Shown here piece by piece: positions 32,910 to 40,871 of a stretch of 64,000 nucleotides of DNA. The notes under the pieces were generated by a model. The model was not told the DNA's origin, searched no databases, and was given only the letters and a program-made list of their open reading frames with translations. Both the position numbers and the translations under genes were made by a program. Location: contig OZ244807.1 in NCBI GenBank assembly GCA_965220185.1, positions 124,001-188,000 on the forward strand. Reading direction: 5' to 3'. This DNA is from Azotimanducus sp965220185. GTDB lineage: Bacteria; Pseudomonadota; Gammaproteobacteria; Pseudomonadales; Azotimanducaceae. The first letter of the stretch is position 1; the number at the start of each line of letters is the position of its first letter.

Positions 32910-33828
32910 GGCGTCGAGCAGCCAGGTGAGCGCTCAACCACATATACAGCACGGAGAAGCGCTCTATCGCAGAGGGGCGGTGTTCGGTCTCACGGTGGCT
33001 GAGATTTTCATCCTGTTGGTGTTCATGCTTTTGCTTGTGTTTCTTGCCTTGGCGCGGCAGTGGCAGAGCGAACAAGGCGAAACTGAGGCGGAACTGGAAA
33101 GCGCGAAAACTGAGCTCAAAGTCCTTGAGCCATGGAAACCCGTAATTGCGGAATTCGAGGCACCGGAAGAAGTGGAAACGCTGAGGCTTGCGGAGGCCAA
33201 GGCAACGCGCGAGCTTGTGGCAGCGGAGGAAAAACTGCGAATGCTGCAAGAAAAAGTGGAAACGCTGAGGATTGCGGAGGCCAAGGCAACGAGCGAGCTT
33301 TTGGCAGCGCAGAAAATGATAGAGAAGGGAGTCAATCCACCTTGCTGGTATGAAAGGGTGCCCACGACCAACGGGGGTTTTCGCGAGAAACCCTTTTACA
33401 CGTTCAATTTGGCGGTGTTCGACGATGGCATCGTCGTTCGCAAAGAGGAAGTCCCGCCCGGCGGGGCGAAAGACGACGGGGGAGGCACCTACGCGCAAGA
33501 AAGTGAGCAGCTTGGTCTTAGCCGACTTCCATACGATTCGCTGCTCAGCGATGCCGAGTTCTTGAACGAGTTTCGAGGGATTCAGAGAGCGGGCAAAGAA
33601 AAACAGGTGCGCAGCTACTCATGCGTATTCTCGGTGCGCGTTTGGGACAAGACTTCGGTGTCCGCGAAAGAGCGATGGAAACAGGCGCATTTGGACGTGG
33701 TTCAGGGGCTGTTCGGGACTTATGTGGTTCGGGAGGATCCTTGGGTGACCGGCGAGAGACAAAAAAGGAACACATATGAGTTCGGGACTTATGTGGTTCG
33801 GGAGGATCCTTGGGTGGGGGCGGGTTGA
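32890..33828 (+). CDS. MotB/ExbD-like anchor protein, gene 4 of cassette
   Basis: 312 residues, ATG 20 bp inside the preceding gene. One transmembrane segment (residues about 31-54, VFGLTVAEIFILLVFMLLLV) with Glu38 where MotB/ExbD have the proton-carrying Asp, then a coiled coil of two near repeats (VETLRLAEAKATRELVAAEE / VETLRIAEAKATSELLAAQK), then a soluble domain with CWYER, EKPFYTFNLAVFDDGI and RSYSCVFSVRVWDKTS. No OmpA peptidoglycan motif. The C-terminus has a 36-bp direct duplication (FGTYVVREDPWV twice; 33712-33747 and 33781-33816). A fragment of a second copy lies at 39243-39413. Confidence 0.72.
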   Translation: MLIEEIEASSSQVSAQPHIQHGEALYRRGAVFGLTVAEIFILLVFMLLLVFLALARQWQSEQGETEAELESAKTELKVLEPWKPVIAEFEAPEEVETLRLAEAKATRELVAAEEKLRMLQEKVETLRIAEAKATSELLAAQKMIEKGVNPPCWYERVPTTNGGFREKPFYTFNLAVFDDGIVVRKEEVPPGGAKDDGGGTYAQESEQLGLSRLPYDSLLSDAEFLNEFRGIQRAGKEKQVRSYSCVFSVRVWDKTSVSAKERWKQAHLDVVQGLFGTYVVREDPWVTGERQKRNTYEFGTYVVREDPWVGAG

Positions 33829-33845
33829 GTCTCGGTGCTACATAG
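33606..33845 (+). repeat. Segment shared with 39243-39413 (end of cassette gene 4)
   Basis: From GGTGCGCAGC to GGTGCTACATAG this segment matches 39243-39413 nearly base for base, except that the distal copy lacks the internal 69-bp duplication. Marks a second, lost copy of the cassette or a duplication of its end. Confidence 0.85.
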
Positions 33846-33902
33846 TGAGGTGCTCCAACATTATTTGTTAGTATGTTTTCTCTATTTCTCATTTTTAGAT
33901 AA

Positions 33903-34721
33903 TTGGAACAGATACAAGAAAAAACGCCGCGCCTGCCCCGAGGACGGGAGCAGCTTGTCCGAGTGCTGTCTGCTGCCAGCGATGTGATTCACGTCAGTGA
34001 CGTGGCAGTGACCCTTGATCTTGACCGTATCCGCGCCGCTCAGCGCCTGTCCCGCTGGACTGAACAGGGCTGGTTGAGAAGAGTGGGTCGTGGTGCCTAT
34101 GTCTCAGCTTCCATGGATACCATGGCTTCAGACCTCGTACTTGATGACCCATGGGTACTCGTTCCTGCATTGTTCGCACCTGCATACATCGCAGGTCGCA
34201 CGGCGGCGGAGCACTGGAGCCTGACCGAACAGATATTCAAGGATATCTTCGTGATGACCGCGCAGACGGTGCGGCAGAAGCGCCAAGAGCGGCACGGCGC
34301 GCTCTTTTCGCTGAAGCACATCGATGCACGAAAGATCTTTGGCATCAAAAACACCTGGCGCCATCGGACGCAAGTGCCAGTCTCAGACATGCACCGCACC
34401 ATCATCGACATATTCGACAACCCGGCAATCGGTGGCGGCATTCAGCATGTGGCGGAGTGCTTTGCAAGCTATCTGCAACGCAATGATAGAGACGACAAAA
34501 GACTCATCGAATATGCCGTGAGTCTTGGCAATGGCGCAGTCTTCAAGCGCCTCGGATTTATCGCGGAACACTTCCCGGACGGTGCCAAACTGAGCCGTCT
34601 CTGTGAGAGACATCTAAGCGGCGGTCATGCAAAACTCGATCCTGCCCAAGACGGGACACAGATCGTGCCGAAATGGAGGCTTCGCTTGCCGGAGGGCTGG
34701 TCCCACGAGGTTGAGCTGTGA
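33903..34721 (+). CDS. abiEi: AbiEi-family antitoxin (type IV toxin-antitoxin)
   Basis: 272 residues from a TTG; no other start fits because a stop lies just upstream. N-terminal winged helix (VIHVSDVAVTLDLDRIRAAQ, RLSRWTEQGWLRRVGRGAYV), then the AbiEi core with YIAGRTAAEHWSLTEQIF and TVRQKRQERHG, and VSDMHRTIIDIFDNPAIGGG. These features define AbiEi antitoxins that repress the operon and oppose the AbiEii nucleotidyltransferase. ATG/GTGA-type overlap with the toxin gene (34718). Abortive infection modules of this kind defend against phages. Confidence 0.88.
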   Translation: MEQIQEKTPRLPRGREQLVRVLSAASDVIHVSDVAVTLDLDRIRAAQRLSRWTEQGWLRRVGRGAYVSASMDTMASDLVLDDPWVLVPALFAPAYIAGRTAAEHWSLTEQIFKDIFVMTAQTVRQKRQERHGALFSLKHIDARKIFGIKNTWRHRTQVPVSDMHRTIIDIFDNPAIGGGIQHVAECFASYLQRNDRDDKRLIEYAVSLGNGAVFKRLGFIAEHFPDGAKLSRLCERHLSGGHAKLDPAQDGTQIVPKWRLRLPEGWSHEVEL

Positions 34722-36179
34722 TCCAAAAGCGCGAAATTCTCGAAGCAGCCCAACAGACCTCGCTCACACCACACGTTGTCGAAAAGGATTATGTTCTCGG
34801 ATGGGTGCTTGCTGGCATCTACTGGCACGAGGAGCTCGCGAAGAATTGGATATTCAAAGGCGGCACGTGCCTGAAGAAGTGCTTCTTTGAAACCTATCGA
34901 TTTTCTGAGGATCTCGACTTTACGCTCAGCAAACCTGAGCATCTTGACGCGAGCTTCCTGAAGCGCACATTTTCCGAAATTGATGACTGGGTTCATGATC
35001 GAACTGGCATTGAAATGCCTGCCGAAAAACAGGAGTTCAAAATCTACGAGAACCCCCGCGGCCGCGCCTCGTGCCAAGGCAAGATCAGCTACAAGGGGCC
35101 CCGTCTCACCGCGCCATGCCCTTCCGCGCATCAAGCTTGACCTAACCGCAGACGAGCGCGTCGTCATGTCGCCTGGCCGTGTGAGAATTTTCCAACCATA
35201 CAGCGACACTCCAGAAGATGGCTTTGAAGTCTTGGCCTACGACTACATCGAGGTGTTTGCGGAGAAATTCAGGGCGCTCGCGGAACGTGCGCGCCCACGC
35301 GATCTCTACGATGTCGTGCATCTCTATAGGAATGCTGATGCTCGTCCTGAACCGCAGCGCTTGATGAAAGTGCTACGCGCCAAGTGCGAATTCAAGGGCA
35401 TTGATGTTCCATGCTTGGCCGACCTTGTGCCGCACCGTGCTGCTCTTGAGGCTGGATGGAACGATATGCTACAACACCAACTCCCCGCGCTACCTCCGGC
35501 CGAGATATTTTTGGACACCCTCCCTGAAATTTTTGATTGGCTCCAAGGCACAGTCGCGCAGCCGCTTCCTGCGATGCCCATTGGCGGTGACGATACGCTT
35601 ATCCGAAAGCGATTCGTCGATCTAGGTATAGGCAGCCAAAGAAGGAATCACATCGAGTTGATTCGCTTCGCTGCGGCTAATCGACTTGTCGTGGAGATCG
35701 ACTACCGCGATAAGCAAGGAAAGCTTTCAACTCGTGAGATCGAGGCCTACTCTCTACGTCGCTCACGCGCCGGAGAGGTGTTGCTCATGGCCGTGCGCGT
35801 GGACAGCAGCCAGCCGCGTAGCTATTTGGTCAACAGCATCCTTGGAGTCAAAGCCACTCACAAGTCGTTTGCACCTCGATATCCAATCGAACTTACGCCA
35901 ACTGGTATTCAGAGAATTCCAACAACAGCGAGGGGCCACTCAGGAAGCCCTTTCGCAGCACGCCGCAAGGCGCCAGTCCGACGCATACCCGTACGTAATA
36001 CGACCCGTAGCACTAATTCCGGTTTGGCAAGCAACCCAACCTACGTCTTCAAATGCACGGTCTGCGGGAAGATTTTCAACAAGAAGAGTTACGATTCGAC
36101 ACTCAACAAGCACAAGAACAGGCTGACGGGCTACGAATGCTATGGGATGGTCGGAACTTTCGTGAGGATGAAGTATTAG
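34718..36179 (+). pseudogene. abiEii: AbiEii-family toxin fused to WYL and zinc-finger, frameshifted
   Basis: First frame (34718-35140, GTG start): VVEKDYVLGWVLAGIYWHEE, FKGGTCLKKCFFETYRFSED and DLDFTLS, the nucleotidyltransferase core GG-T-x-L...D-x-D. The second frame takes over near GGGGCCCC (about 35093) with ALPRIKLDLTADERVV and YDYIEVFAEKFRALAERARP. Then a WYL domain (RLVVEIDYRDKQGKLSTREI, EVLLMAVRVDSSQPRSYLVN) and a final C2HC-like finger (VFKCTVCGKIFNKKSYD, ending GYECYG). Rejoined length about 480. The one-base slip in a GC run may be an assembly error; otherwise the toxin is dead. Confidence 0.8.
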
Positions 36180-36202
36180 CCATCCAATATTGGCGCGAAT
36201 GG

Positions 36203-36230
36203 TGAGGTGCTCCCCATTCTTTGGACAGTT
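36203..36230 (+). mobile_element. Relic end of an IS3-like element
   Basis: TGAGGTGCTCCCCATTCTTT followed by GGACAGTT resembles IS3-family termini (TGA...CCCC...TTGGACA). The same sequence forms both ends of the 101-bp element at 39070, and TGAGGTGCTCC also follows the cassette at 33846. No partner end or transposase nearby. Confidence 0.5.
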
Positions 36231-36286
36231 TGACGCCGAAAGTTAAGATTGCTCCAACATGTGTTACTTGTTGAAAAACGTTTTCT

Positions 36287-36964
36287 TCAGGGCCGCATGG
36301 TAGGGCGTGGCTCCAATGGAACTCGCCGGACAATAAAGATTCCGTAAACCTGCACATCTCCAAATCGTTCTTTCAACAGTTCTTTGCCGGCAACGAATGT
36401 TGATCCAGTGGTAATCATGTCATCAAGAACAATCAGCTCTTTAGCAACTTGGCGCAACGCCACTACTTCCTCGTTTACTCGTATGTTCGCCTTTATCAAC
36501 TTTGGAGAACGAACGCTCGCACTTTGACTGGCTGGTATCCGCGTTTCTACCGTCTCCAAAATCGGGCGTGCGTCAACATCCTCTCGAATGGCTTTAGCAA
36601 CTTGCAGCATTCGTTGGTCATGGTGTGGATCATCCGGCGATGTTGATGGCGGCGCAGGAACAAATGTGAGTCTATCGAGATACTCTTGCTTTAGGTTCTT
36701 TGAGATCAGGTTCCCCAGATAGTTGATAGCGCTGAGCTTGTGATCCCATTCGGCCGTGCCTTGCTTGGAAGGGTGCTTCTTCAGATTGACCAACAATTGA
36801 TTCGCCTTGCTGAGAGACCAAGCTGGCTTGCCTGAATCGCCCGACGGAGTATATTCCCCGAAATAGAGACACTGGTCTTCCTCGGCGAGGTACGTGTGAT
36901 CAACCCGCTCATACTCTCCAATCCGGCGGAGTTTAGGGGACCAACTCTCGTCTGATGTCGTCAT
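36287..36964 (-). CDS. Phosphoribosyltransferase-fold protein (ComF-like)
   Basis: 225 residues from MTTSDESWSPKLRRIGEYER. The PRPP-binding loop is LIVLDDMITTGSTFVAGKEL; upstream LTFVPAPPSTSPDDPHHDQR is the position of the pyrophosphate loop seen in ComF-type proteins. The first 90 residues (YLAEEDQCLYFGEYTPSGD, AWSLSKANQLLVNLKKH) are specific to this version. It overlaps the dprA-like gene by 32 bp and follows it in the same operon. A DprA-phosphoribosyltransferase pair recalls natural-transformation genes, but here it lies among defence genes. Confidence 0.8.
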   Translation of the reverse strand: MTTSDESWSPKLRRIGEYERVDHTYLAEEDQCLYFGEYTPSGDSGKPAWSLSKANQLLVNLKKHPSKQGTAEWDHKLSAINYLGNLISKNLKQEYLDRLTFVPAPPSTSPDDPHHDQRMLQVAKAIREDVDARPILETVETRIPASQSASVRSPKLIKANIRVNEEVVALRQVAKELIVLDDMITTGSTFVAGKELLKERFGDVQVYGIFIVRRVPLEPRPTMRP

Positions 36965-37838
36965 ATTCCCTAACTCTGAAAGCGCCTTCAGCCTCAAATC
37001 TCTTGGGCCATGTCAGTGCCGGATTGTCAAAACAATTGTTAAGAATGAACACTTTTCGCCCTTGGCGAAGCGCTTCCTTAGCTTGAATTAACGTTCCCGA
37101 TGTTTCGCTTGCTTCCACGATGATGGTCGCTTCTGTAAGCGCTGACATGGTTTTGTTTCGCTCCGGGAAGAAAAAGCGATTTGAACGAGGATTCTGCATT
37201 TCGTAACGCTCAACGGGGACCTGGCTGATCAACAAAGATTGATCCGCTATTCTTTGCTGCAACATTTCATTTGATTTGGGATACACCTCTCCAAGGGGTG
37301 TGCCGATGACTGCGATAGTTCTCCCATTCGCGGCAAGGGCTGCTTCATGAGCCTCTGTATCAATACCTTCGGCAAGTCCGCTGACAATATTGAACCCGTC
37401 CTCCACTAGTGCATTGACCAGCTTCCGCGTTCGCTTCCTGCCTTCATCTGAGGGCTTTCTCGTGCCAACAACAGCCACGGACCGGGCGCTCAAGAGATCC
37501 CAATACCCCTGAAAGTACAACAACTCCACCGGATATGTTGCATCCCTCAGACATAAAGGGTAGTCAAGGTCGCCCTTCAATCGCAGGCCGAACCATCCGC
37601 CCAGTCTCTCGCGCAGCTTTTGAACAACTCTCAATCCGGTGGAACGTGCGGACTCTTCCTCGACAAAATTCGATGGTTTGGCATCATCAAATTCAGAGAA
37701 CGTCTTTGCTAGCGTCTTGAAAGATGCGGTTGGCTGAGCCCATAGCTCTTCGTATGCGCCCAGTTCCAGAGTGGCATCCACCGCACCGATGAACGGGCTA
37801 TCACCACTAGCTTCTGCAAAGAGCGGTCTGCTGCTCAT
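36933..37838 (-). CDS. DprA/Smf-like Rossmann-fold protein
   Basis: 301 residues. The DprA core is clear: SVAVVGTRKPSDEGRKRTRK, FNIVSGLAEGIDTEAHEAAL, TIAVIGTPLGEVYP, NPRSNRFFFPERNKTMSALT and VVEASETSGTLIQAKEAL. The C-terminal DprA winged helix is missing and the N-terminus differs from chromosomal DprA. DprA loads RecA on incoming single-stranded DNA; short relatives of the SLOG superfamily also act as sensors in defence systems. Its companion is the overlapping PRTase gene, so a joint function is likely. Confidence 0.85.
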   Translation of the reverse strand: MSSRPLFAEASGDSPFIGAVDATLELGAYEELWAQPTASFKTLAKTFSEFDDAKPSNFVEEESARSTGLRVVQKLRERLGGWFGLRLKGDLDYPLCLRDATYPVELLYFQGYWDLLSARSVAVVGTRKPSDEGRKRTRKLVNALVEDGFNIVSGLAEGIDTEAHEAALAANGRTIAVIGTPLGEVYPKSNEMLQQRIADQSLLISQVPVERYEMQNPRSNRFFFPERNKTMSALTEATIIVEASETSGTLIQAKEALRQGRKVFILNNCFDNPALTWPKRFEAEGAFRVREYDDIRRELVP

Positions 37839-38097
37839 GCTGTGTCTCTGTTACCCAAGCTCAATTATGCCAACTCTTATCGGAGATTGTCTTGCGGTAT
37901 TCACCGTGCTTCCACGCGCTCGCCTAGCGTTACTTGTGCCGACTTAGCATTAGAGCGATTCACAAAGATGGGTGGAGCTTGAGAATCGTGTCTGCAAGAC
38001 TGAGGGTTAGACATCGCCTCCGCACGGGCTTTACTGTCGCAGGAATGATGTATGTTTTGGCGACCCCACAGAAAAGGAAGAGCATTTCGGCAACGGT

Positions 38098-38793
38098 TTA
38101 TCTATTGGTGTTTAGTTTCTCGAATATCTCCGGGTCGAACAATCTCGCAGAGACAATTTCTCGGCGCGGGACCACGACCCGAAAATCATCTTCAGTCAAC
38201 TTCTTCACAGAGCCATCTTGCCTTTCAATCACTCTCTGCAAGTCATCTTTGTAGTATCTTGTCAGCTTGAGTTCGCGGCTGTTTCTGGTTCGATGCCCAC
38301 TGAATAGCGGCACCAACTCAACGTCTGCGTCCCCAGACGTTGACAAATAAACGGTGCGAACAGGCAGGCCAACATAAGATTTGCCACTCGAAAGACTTAT
38401 TTCCACGTACCACTTGCCCTCGATAGCGTCGCCCAACAGCAACTCCATGAAATCACCAGTTTCTCTCGCGAATCTACGAGACCGTTGCAAGCGAAACTGA
38501 TCTATTCTTGGCCAAAGATTTCCGAGTTTAGCCAGCAGAAATGCCACAGGAATGCCAAGAATCGCATGTAAGACACCTTGAGGAATAAGTTTATAAAATT
38601 CGAGATGGCCTGCGCCATCATTGAGCCATTTGGAAATCGGCACCGTCAAAATGGCTAGCAACAAGCCACAAACACCACAGGCGAATAGAGTCTCATAGCC
38701 GCTCAGACGAGCCATTCGATCTTTCGTGAAGAACGAACTATTAAGGAAAACGTATCCGCTCAGTGCAAAGGCTATGATGTCTTCAATGCCCAC
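38098..38793 (-). CDS. Three-TM membrane protein with C-terminal cytoplasmic domain (DUF6338-like)
   Basis: 231 residues, GTG start sharing one base with the preceding stop. Hydrophobic segments IEDIIAFALSGYVFLNS, TLFACGVCGLLLAILTVPIS and GVLHAILGIPVAFLLAKLG, then RRFARETGDFMELLL and a beta-rich tail (WYVEISLSSGKSYVGLPVRT, VELVPLFSGHRT, ELKLTRYYKDDLQRVIE). The plan (membrane part plus small-beta-barrel domain reading ...xSGKxYxGxPV) is that of DUF6338-like proteins, one of which also lies at 42558. Role unknown. Confidence 0.65.
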   Translation of the reverse strand: MGIEDIIAFALSGYVFLNSSFFTKDRMARLSGYETLFACGVCGLLLAILTVPISKWLNDGAGHLEFYKLIPQGVLHAILGIPVAFLLAKLGNLWPRIDQFRLQRSRRFARETGDFMELLLGDAIEGKWYVEISLSSGKSYVGLPVRTVYLSTSGDADVELVPLFSGHRTRNSRELKLTRYYKDDLQRVIERQDGSVKKLTEDDFRVVVPRREIVSARLFDPEIFEKLNTNR

Positions 38794-38975
38794 TAGCGGG
38801 TGGACACTTTTTCTTCGATCTTCAGGCCAAGTCTTATAGCTAAAGCATCCGCTTTCTTGAGTCCCTCTTGTATATCCGGGTCTTGGAAAAGTTCTCTCGG
38901 CTTGACAAAGCGCCGCCCTCTACTGTCTACATAGATCTTCCTGTAGGTTAACGAACTTTGTTTCGGATCGCTCAT
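38793..38975 (-). CDS. Small hypothetical protein, partner of the membrane protein
   Basis: 60 residues from MSDPKQSSLTYRKIYVDSRG to KIEEKVSTR. Its TAG overlaps the GTG of the membrane-protein gene, so the two are translationally coupled. Basic and polar, no family recognised. Confidence 0.5.
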   Translation of the reverse strand: MSDPKQSSLTYRKIYVDSRGRRFVKPRELFQDPDIQEGLKKADALAIRLGLKIEEKVSTR

Positions 38976-39069
38976 ATGTAAATTCTTGCAGGCGTTTGCA
39001 AAGGTGCATCTTACGGAAACGCATTCTATCGTATCATTGAGAAGAGTAAGCCTATGCCGCATGAACCCG

Positions 39070-39170
39070 CTGAGGTGCTCCGCATTCTTTGGACAGTTCG
39101 AGGGCGTTCATTCACCGGAGCACACCTTATTTCCGCCCTCGAACTGTCCAGGGGGTGGGGAGCACCTCAG
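39070..39170. mobile_element. 101-bp inverted-repeat element (IS3-end-like)
   Basis: CTGAGGTGCTCC (39070-39081) is the reverse complement of GGAGCACCTCAG (39159-39170), and inside, TTTGGACAGTTCGAGGGCG pairs with CGCCCTCGAACTGTCC. The outer sequence resembles IS3-family termini and recurs as a single end at 36203. Too short to code; a minimal internally deleted derivative. Confidence 0.7.
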
Positions 39171-39243
39171 TCCGCAGGGAATACCTGGCCGTATTGCCAA
39201 GGGCTGCAACGCGGCCGTCGGCGGCTGTGCTCGCTCCCGAAGG
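39171..39243 (+). repeat. Segment homologous (inverted) to the interior of the 5751-6027 MITE
   Basis: CCGCAGGGAATA ... GTATTGCCAAGGGCTGCAAC ... GTGCTCGCTCCCGAAGGG matches the reverse complement of about 5885-5970 with only scattered changes. It joins the 101-bp element on its left to the cassette fragment on its right. Confidence 0.75.
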
Positions 39244-39396
39244 GTGCGCAGCTACTCATGCATATTCTCGGTGCGCGTTTGGGACAAGACTTCGGTGTCC
39301 GCGAAAGAGCGATGGAAACAGGCGCATTTGAACGTTGTTCAGGGACTGTTCGGGACTTATGTGGTGCGGGAGGATCCTTGGGTGGAGGCGGGTTGA
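39243..39396 (+). pseudogene. 3' fragment of a second copy of cassette gene 4
   Basis: Encodes VRSYSCIFSVRVWDKTSVSA through FGTYVVREDPWVEAG and a TGA at 39394. Closely matches the end of the protein at 32890-33828 but has only one FGTYVVREDPWV unit. No upstream part remains, so not functional. Confidence 0.85.
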
Positions 39397-39405
39397 GTCT
39401 TGGTG

Positions 39406-39807
39406 CTACGTAGCATCAATCTCGCGTCGGGCGGCCGTCGCTAGAAATGCCGAGCGGGTCATTCTGCGCCGTCTCGCCTCATCGTCGATCAGTTCGAGAA
39501 GGCCATGGTCGAGGGAGATATTGACCCGCCGAGAAGATCCCCGGTCCAAGAGCAGCGGGATCAGCACGAGATCGGCGTCGCGCCGCCAGTCTTTGAGTTC
39601 CAAGGCGGCCTTGATTGCATCAATTGATCGCGGAGATGGAATCGCCTCCCCGTCCTCCAAAAGACCTTCCACGTGGAACGCCAAGGCTTCGCTACCTTGG
39701 CGAATGGCTTCGTCAATGGTGTTGCCGACAGACACGCAGCCCGGAAAATCGGGGAAGCTGACACCATAACCAGCGTCGTCCCGGTGGATGAAAGATACGT
39801 AGCGCAT
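39406..39807 (-). CDS. hicB: HicB-family antitoxin
   Basis: 133 residues, MRYVSFIHRDDAGYGVSFPD, FPGCVSVGNTIDEAIRQGSE and AFHVEGLLEDGEAIPSPRS: the classic HicB N-terminal fold (degenerate RNase H). The C-terminus LLELIDDEARRRRMTRSAFL looks like a ribbon-helix-helix DNA-binding part. Binds HicA and represses the operon. Lies 16 bp downstream of hicA on the minus strand. Confidence 0.93.
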   Translation of the reverse strand: MRYVSFIHRDDAGYGVSFPDFPGCVSVGNTIDEAIRQGSEALAFHVEGLLEDGEAIPSPRSIDAIKAALELKDWRRDADLVLIPLLLDRGSSRRVNISLDHGLLELIDDEARRRRMTRSAFLATAARREIDAT

Positions 39808-39823
39808 TGCCTTGTCCTCCTTG

Positions 39824-40015
39824 TTATTCGTTCCAACCCGCCTGACGGTAGACCGATGCCACCGTGCCGGGTGGAATATCCTTATTGGGGTGCGGAATAG
39901 TGACCCGTCCCGGCTTCACAGGGTGCTTGAACTGCCAGTGGCTTCCTTTCGTGGCCACATGTATCCAACCATCACGCTGGAGCCTTCGAATAAGCCTTTT
40001 ACTTTCGCGTTCCAA
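39824..40015 (-). CDS. hicA: HicA-family mRNA interferase toxin
   Basis: 63 residues. The start is TTG at 40015 because GAGGAG lies 6 bp upstream (40022-40027 on the minus strand) and a canonical HicA begins a few residues before ESKRLIRRLQRDGW; the longer frame to 40048 would run through an operator-like palindrome. Core: VATKGSHWQFKHPVKPGRVT, catalytic His in GSHWQF, then IPHPNKDIPPGTVASVYRQA. Double-stranded-RNA-binding-fold RNase that cleaves mRNA. Confidence 0.9.
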   Translation of the reverse strand: MERESKRLIRRLQRDGWIHVATKGSHWQFKHPVKPGRVTIPHPNKDIPPGTVASVYRQAGWNE

Positions 40016-40030
40016 TACCTGCTCCTCATT

Positions 40031-40046
40031 GTGTATAAATTTACAC
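40031..40046 (-). promoter_or_regulatory. Palindromic operator-like site upstream of hicA
   Basis: GTGTATAAATTTACAC, near-perfect dyad, just upstream of the ribosome-binding site of hicA. The ribbon-helix-helix end of HicB would be the natural ligand. Confidence 0.45.
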
Positions 40047-40871
40047 AAGATGAGGACACTTGGTCAACACGACACAGGCTTACAATAATCAGGTCTGGCC
40101 TCGCAAGAATCACCTTAACTTTCTTAAGAGGCCCTCGCGAGCAGCGACTTCTTTCAGTTTCGCAAAGACCATTTCTTCAAGCTTCTTTCCTTCCGAGTAG
40201 TCCGCAGGTAAGGCGCAGTGCACTCTTCCATCTTTCAAAAGCTGATCAGCCTGCTGCTTTTTGGGAGATTTAGGCTTATGTACAGCAATTGAACATCCGC
40301 CTAAATCTTTGACTAGCCGAAAACAGGGGATGTCGGTCTCTCCATCTCCGATATACATCATGTTTTCAAACGGCACTGGCCTTTCCTGAGTTTCAATATA
40401 CTTATTTACGCCCTCGCGATCATTCGGTTCTAGAGCCCCTTTATTGATTCGAAACAAGAACTGAGTCTTGTTTGTGTAATTCACTGCAAGTGCTGGCCAA
40501 ACCGCTACGCCATGATGGTCATAGTGGTACTTTGAAGCCCAAATCTTCTTGAAGCGACTTTTCAGCTCGGTGCCATAAATTAACTCTTCGTTGCCGGATG
40601 AAATAAGGTAGTGCTCCAAATTCAGGCCAAGCTGCCTCGCTTGCCGTTCGATGCGTCCAAACCAAGTGTCTAGCCCCGAAAACAATTGGATTTGGCGCCC
40701 TTGGCGTACGAGGTCATCTCGTTTTACGGACACCTTTTCGGCATGCGCCTTCTCAAGCATCAAGCTCATGTACACCAGTATCTCGTCTGCTTGTTCTGAT
40801 CGTGCGACTTCCGAGACTTCCTCCCAGAACGCATCGGCAGTCATACCTATGTCAGGAATGAACTGTCGTTC

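Noticed and set aside
33712..33730. GGGACTTATGTGG at the end of cassette gene 4 as another copy of the composite-element inverted end (GGGACTTATATACATGA)
   Set aside because: Only the first 9 bases match, it is coding sequence (FGTYVV), and no partner end or target duplication is present.
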